This document shows, one piece after another, positions 5,731 through 8,290 of a stretch of 8,290 nt of DNA. The stretch is from an uncultured Oscillospiraceae bacterium. GTDB taxonomy: Bacteria; Bacillota; Clostridia; Oscillospirales; Oscillospiraceae. Position 1 is the stretch's first letter; each line of letters starts with the position of its first letter. The translations under genes and the position numbers were made by a program. The stretch spans positions 1 through 8,290 of the forward strand of contig CAKTKM010000062.1 of assembly GCA_934569425.1 (NCBI GenBank), given 5' to 3'. The notes under the pieces were generated by a model. The model did not search any database and was not told the DNA's origin. It worked only from the letters and a program-made list of their open reading frames with translations.

Positions 5731-6507
5731 ATGCTGCTGGCCATCGATATAGGAAATTCCAATATCTCTGTCGGCTTGTTCAGTCGGGAGCGGACGCTGC
5801 ATTTTTTAGCATCTATCGACACTGACAGCCGCAAAACTGCCGATCAGATCAGCATTGACCTGATGAATATATTTTCCCTGTACGGCTTTGAGTTGAAGGA
5901 TGTATCCGGCGCTATTTTTTCCAGTGTGGTGCCGCCCATGAATTTCATGATGGAAAAAGCCCTGACGCGCCTGCTGGGTAAGCCGCCTATGATCGTAGGC
6001 CCCGGCGTTAAGACCGGCTTGAATATCCGCATGGAGATCCACAACCAGCTGGGCGCCGATCTTGTGGCCGACGCAGTAGCGGCACTGGAAAAGTATCCGG
6101 CGCCTATTATCGTCATCGACATGGGAACAGCCACGACCATCTCCTATATCTCCGCGAAGCATACCTACGAGGGTGGCCTGATGTTTCCCGGCGTGCGGCT
6201 GTCGCTGGATGCCCTGTCCGACCACGCGGCACAGCTATCCGATATTTCCCTGCAATACCCCAAAAACCTGATCGGAAAAAACACCGAGGACTGTATGCGC
6301 AACGGTATTGTTTACGGTACGGCCGGTATGCTGGACGGTATTATCGACCGTATCAAGGAGACGATCCCCGGTGAGACGCCCACCATCGTTGCTACCGGCA
6401 GCAACGCGCCGGTCATTGTCCGCTACTGCCGCAACAAAGTGGTATACGACAAATACCTGCTGATGGAGGGTCTATGGGCGATTTATCGCAAAAACAGCAG
6501 GGGATAA
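5731..6507 (+). CDS. coaX: Type III pantothenate kinase
   Basis: The 258-residue cytoplasmic enzyme phosphorylates pantothenate, the first committed step of coenzyme A synthesis. It belongs to the acetate and sugar kinase/Hsp70/actin fold family. Visible motifs are the N-terminal phosphate loop AIDIGNSN (4-11, Asp6), SSVVPPM (64-70), the substrate loop LGADLVADAVAA (107-118, Asp110), the second phosphate site VIDMGTATTI (128-137, Asp130), GGLMFPGV (148-155) and KNTEDCMRNGIVYG (183-196). Type III enzymes need a monovalent cation and are not feedback-inhibited by CoA. The usual GADR is GADL here (Leu111), and the late TGG motif reads ATGSNAP. The ATG at 5731 is chosen because AAGGAGG lies seven bases before it and the family begins there; an in-frame GTG at 5641 would lie in the spoIVA hairpin. 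It has its own promoter, and spoIVA next to it appears incidental. Confidence 0.95.
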   Translation: MLLAIDIGNSNISVGLFSRERTLHFLASIDTDSRKTADQISIDLMNIFSLYGFELKDVSGAIFSSVVPPMNFMMEKALTRLLGKPPMIVGPGVKTGLNIRMEIHNQLGADLVADAVAALEKYPAPIIVIDMGTATTISYISAKHTYEGGLMFPGVRLSLDALSDHAAQLSDISLQYPKNLIGKNTEDCMRNGIVYGTAGMLDGIIDRIKETIPGETPTIVATGSNAPVIVRYCRNKVVYDKYLLMEGLWAIYRKNSRG

Positions 6508-6533
6508 GGGATCTGCCATCGGCGCAAAATAGA

Positions 6534-6580
6534 AGGAGAGGAAAGTGCAGCTGCTTTCCTCTCCTCTTGTTCTCTTTTTA
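6534..6580. terminator. Bidirectional terminator between coaX and the phosphofructokinase gene
   Basis: A 12-bp stem, AGGAGAGGAAAG (6534-6545) / CTTTCCTCTCCT (6554-6565), is followed on the plus strand by a U-rich stretch including TTTTT (6575-6579). On the minus strand the base of the stem runs into TTCTATTTTG. The 3' ends of both convergent genes flank it. Confidence 0.82.
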
Positions 6581-7816
6581 CTTCGCCAATATCTTTTTCA
6601 GTCTGGCAAAGCGGGGAAGGGAGTCTACCTTCGGCAGATCCGGCTCACCCTGGATCAAAGGCAGGGCGTATTCGATAAACTGGTGGTTCACATAGTTACC
6701 GGCCTCATTGATCCACTCGCGGGGGATCTTCTTCTCCACATTGGCCACTTCCATCAAGGGGATCAACTTGGTGCGGCAGGCATATTTGCCATCCTTAATG
6801 CCTCGCTCAAAGCCGATCATACGGCCATTGATACCGTTGACGGCGTTCTCTACCGCAACCTTACCGGCCATGAAGCTCTCTTCAATATCGGTCTCACTGG
6901 CCAGATGTGCGCCGCAGCGCGGCAGCAGATTCAGTTCGATACCACGCACCTTGGCACCGGTCTCTTCCTTCAGTACCTGCGCCAGAATGGCCGCCAATCC
7001 GCCCAACTGTGCATGGCCAAAGCCGTCGTTGGCCGCTACCTTTGCCTCGGAAACAAAGTCACCGTCGGCATAGTGGATCCCTTCGGACACCGCCACGATG
7101 CAGCTTCCCTTTTCGGCATAGATACGCTTGACATCATCGATGAAGTCCTGCATATTGAAATCGATCTCCGGCAGGTAGATCAGATCCGGACCCGCACCGT
7201 AAAGCCCTGCAAGGGCAGATGCCGCGGTCAGCCAGCCTGCGTGACGGCCCATGATCTCCATGACAACAATCATGCCGGTGTCATACACATGGGCATCCTG
7301 ATAGACCTCCATCATGGATGTGGCGATATACTTGGCGGCTGAGGCGTATCCGGGACAGTGGTCGGTACCGAAGAGGTCATTGTCGATCGTCTTCGGTACA
7401 CCCATAACGCGGCATTCGTAATCCACGGACTGCAAATAGCTGTTGATCTTATTGCAGGTATCCATGGAGTCATTTCCGCCATTGTAGAAGAAATAGCGGA
7501 CATTATGCTTTTTGAACACCTCAAGGATACGCTTGTAGTCGGTATCGTCCACCTCGGGATCGGCAATTTTATAGCGGCAGGATCCCAGCGCGGAGGAGGG
7601 AGTGTATTTCAAAAGACGCAGTTCTTCGGGATCCTCCAGTCCCATATCAAACAGGCGGTCGTTCAGGACACCCTTGATACCGTTTTCCGCGCCCAGCACC
7701 TTGGTGATAGCGCCGGACTTCAGCGCCGTGTCGATCACGCCATAGGCACTGGCATTGATCACAGACGTAGGACCGCCGGACTGGCCGATAATACAGGCAC
7801 CTCGCAGTTCATTCAT
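6578..7816 (-). CDS. pfp: 6-phosphofructokinase, pyrophosphate-dependent type
   Basis: The 412-residue phosphofructokinase interconverts fructose 6-phosphate and fructose 1,6-bisphosphate in the cytoplasm. The start of the fold, GQSGGPTSVIN, is at 11-21. The phosphoryl-donor loop reads YNGGNDSM (111-118) and the catalytic loop PKTIDND (141-147, with the catalytic Asp145). MEIMGRHAGW (186-195) forms the sugar-phosphate site. ATP-dependent enzymes have Gly at the positions of Asp116 (GGDG) and Lys142 (PGTIDND). Asp plus Lys there is the established sign of pyrophosphate use, which makes the step reversible. Length and sequence fit the roughly 410-residue clostridial branch. The ATG at 7816 is preferred over one at 7837, because the only ribosome binding site, GGAGG at 7825-7829, lies between them, eight bases before 7816. 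It is divergent from the aldolase that uses its product. Confidence 0.93.
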   Translation of the reverse strand: MNELRGACIIGQSGGPTSVINASAYGVIDTALKSGAITKVLGAENGIKGVLNDRLFDMGLEDPEELRLLKYTPSSALGSCRYKIADPEVDDTDYKRILEVFKKHNVRYFFYNGGNDSMDTCNKINSYLQSVDYECRVMGVPKTIDNDLFGTDHCPGYASAAKYIATSMMEVYQDAHVYDTGMIVVMEIMGRHAGWLTAASALAGLYGAGPDLIYLPEIDFNMQDFIDDVKRIYAEKGSCIVAVSEGIHYADGDFVSEAKVAANDGFGHAQLGGLAAILAQVLKEETGAKVRGIELNLLPRCGAHLASETDIEESFMAGKVAVENAVNGINGRMIGFERGIKDGKYACRTKLIPLMEVANVEKKIPREWINEAGNYVNHQFIEYALPLIQGEPDLPKVDSLPRFARLKKILAK

Positions 7817-7824
7817 ATCAAATA

Positions 7825-7829
7825 CCTCC
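7825..7829 (-). promoter_or_regulatory. Ribosome binding site fixing the phosphofructokinase start
   Basis: Minus-strand GGAGG, eight bases before the ATG at 7816. The upstream in-frame ATG (7837) would place this site inside codons 3-5, so it is very likely not the true start. Confidence 0.82.
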
Positions 7830-7845
7830 AAATTCATGGGTTTTG

Positions 7846-7892
7846 GTGTTTACAACCGGTATTCTACCATGTATAATTCCGGTTGTAAACAC
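7846..7892. promoter_or_regulatory. Perfect 14-bp inverted repeat, probable operator between pfp and fba
   Basis: GTGTTTACAACCGG (7846-7859) and CCGGTTGTAAACAC (7879-7892) are exact reverse complements separated by 19 bases. Arm centres are 33 bases apart, about three helical turns. On the minus strand the right arm contains the pfp -35 and the left arm covers the predicted start point. On the plus strand the right arm ends just before the fba -35. Only one arm would be transcribed in the pfp message, so a DNA operator is more likely than an RNA hairpin. I could not match it to a known regulator. Confidence 0.65.
7861..7889 (-). promoter_or_regulatory. Housekeeping promoter of pfp
   Basis: Reading the minus strand: TTTACA (7889-7884), a 17-base spacer, then TAGAAT (7866-7861) with an extended -10 TGG directly before it. 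The predicted start near 7854 gives a leader of roughly 38 bases. Confidence 0.68.
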
Positions 7893-7893
7893 T

Positions 7894-7927
7894 TTGTACT
7901 TGCAAAATCAAAAAAATATGATACAAT
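7894..7927 (+). promoter_or_regulatory. Housekeeping promoter of fba
   Basis: Two overlapping readings fit: TTGTAC (7894-7899), 17 bases, TATGAT (7917-7922); or TTGCAA (7900-7905), 16 bases, TACAAT (7922-7927). The leader would be about 55-60 bases. An AT-rich spacer containing a run of A residues lies between the elements. Confidence 0.6.
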
Positions 7928-7989
7928 GGGAATGTTCCATACAACAGGTGCAATTGTTGCTGTAATTTTATTGTGAAGGAGATATGATT

Positions 7990-8290
7990 ATGCCGCTGGT
8001 AACATCTAAGGAAATGTTTGCAAAGGCCTATGACGGTGGCTACGCCATCGGTGCGTTCAACGTCAACAACATGGAGATCGTGCAGGGCATTACCGAGGCC
8101 TGTCAGGAGGAACACGCACCCGTGATCCTGCAGGTCAGTAAGGGCGCGCGCGCCTATGCCAACCACACCTATCTGGTAAAGCTGGTGGAAGCGGCCGTGG
8201 CCTGCTGCCCCGATATTCCCATCGTGCTGCATCTGGATCACGGCCCCGACTTTGAGACCTGCAAGAGCTGCATCGACGGCGGTTTCACCT
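7990..8290 (+). CDS. fba: Class II fructose-bisphosphate aldolase (3' end beyond window)
   Basis: The first 100 residues are present. They begin MPLVTSKEMF and continue with GGYAIGAFNVNNMEIVQGI (17-35), the typical opening of bacterial class II aldolases. QVSKGARAY follows at 48-56, and the metal/catalytic motif VLHLDHG at 79-85 contains the catalytic Asp83 and zinc-ligand His84. The enzyme cleaves fructose 1,6-bisphosphate to dihydroxyacetone phosphate and glyceraldehyde 3-phosphate in the cytoplasm, using zinc. An in-frame ATG at 7984 is only two bases from the ribosome binding site GAAGGAG (7975-7981), while the ATG at 7990 is eight bases away and matches the family N-terminus, so 7990 is chosen. 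Its substrate is made by the divergent pfp gene across a shared 173-base regulatory region. The reading frame is intact to the window edge. Confidence 0.96.
   Translation, partial: MPLVTSKEMFAKAYDGGYAIGAFNVNNMEIVQGITEACQEEHAPVILQVSKGARAYANHTYLVKLVEAAVACCPDIPIVLHLDHGPDFETCKSCIDGGFT

Noticed and set aside
5104..5802. 232-codon open frame on the minus strand antisense to spoIVA and the start of coaX
   Set aside because: No recognisable domain and no ribosome binding site that I noted. It overlaps spoIVA, whose identity is certain, and long antisense frames are expected at this base composition.
6545..7342. 265-codon open frame on the plus strand antisense to pfp
   Set aside because: It starts inside the coaX terminator and has low-complexity, histidine- and leucine-rich shadow composition with no domain. 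The minus-strand phosphofructokinase is unambiguous.
7886..7900. Possible CcpA (cre) site TGTAAAC-ACTTTGTA upstream of fba
   Set aside because: Only the left half fits; the central CG and the right half of the cre consensus are missing. The TGTAAAC is better explained as part of the 14-bp inverted repeat.
7942..7959. Short inverted repeat CAACA...TGTTG in the fba leader
   Set aside because: Five-base arms with a weak, AT-rich stem; not enough for a riboswitch or attenuator.

Overview
The window looks like chromosomal core sequence from an endospore-forming, moderately GC-rich Clostridia member. Oscillospirales/Oscillospiraceae is my best guess, from gene content, base composition and strong AGGAGG-type ribosome binding sites; no phylogeny was run. 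There are no tRNA, rRNA, CRISPR or insertion-sequence signatures, and nothing looks recently transferred.

Layout: (1) 1-904, the 3' part of an S1-domain protein (RpsA-like, possibly the C-terminal half of an IspH-RpsA fusion), ending at a clear terminator. (2) 1076-2866, a sporulation block: a 50-residue two-helix membrane protein of unknown function, a 24-residue SpoVM, and a 499-residue SPOCS/LysM protein matching SipL, the clostridial functional counterpart of SpoVID. (3) 2900-3994, minus strand, an N-terminal-nucleophile hydrolase of the choloylglycine hydrolase/penicillin V acylase family, convergent with sipL across a shared terminator. (4) 4153-5634, spoIVA, the ATPase that polymerises into the spore coat basement layer. 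(5) 5731-6507, coaX, type III pantothenate kinase, with its own housekeeping promoter. (6) 6578-7816, minus strand, a pyrophosphate-type 6-phosphofructokinase. (7) 7990-8290, plus strand, the start of class II fructose-bisphosphate aldolase, divergent from the phosphofructokinase.

The main point is that the three proteins known to build the coat platform on the forespore surface sit within about 4.4 kb: SpoVM (curvature-sensing membrane anchor), SpoIVA (polymerising ATPase) and SipL (LysM/SPOCS partner of SpoIVA). They are accompanied by two genes with no known coat role, the 50-residue membrane protein and the Ntn hydrolase. Sequences resembling sigma-E promoters with 14-bp spacers stand in front of sipL and spoIVA, and a mother-cell-type -10 precedes the small membrane protein, which fits joint expression in the mother cell.

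The second regulatory feature is the 173-bp gap between the divergent glycolytic genes. It holds two housekeeping-type promoters and a perfect 14-bp inverted repeat whose arms cover the -35 and the transcription start of the phosphofructokinase promoter and abut the aldolase -35. This looks like an operator for a shared regulator.
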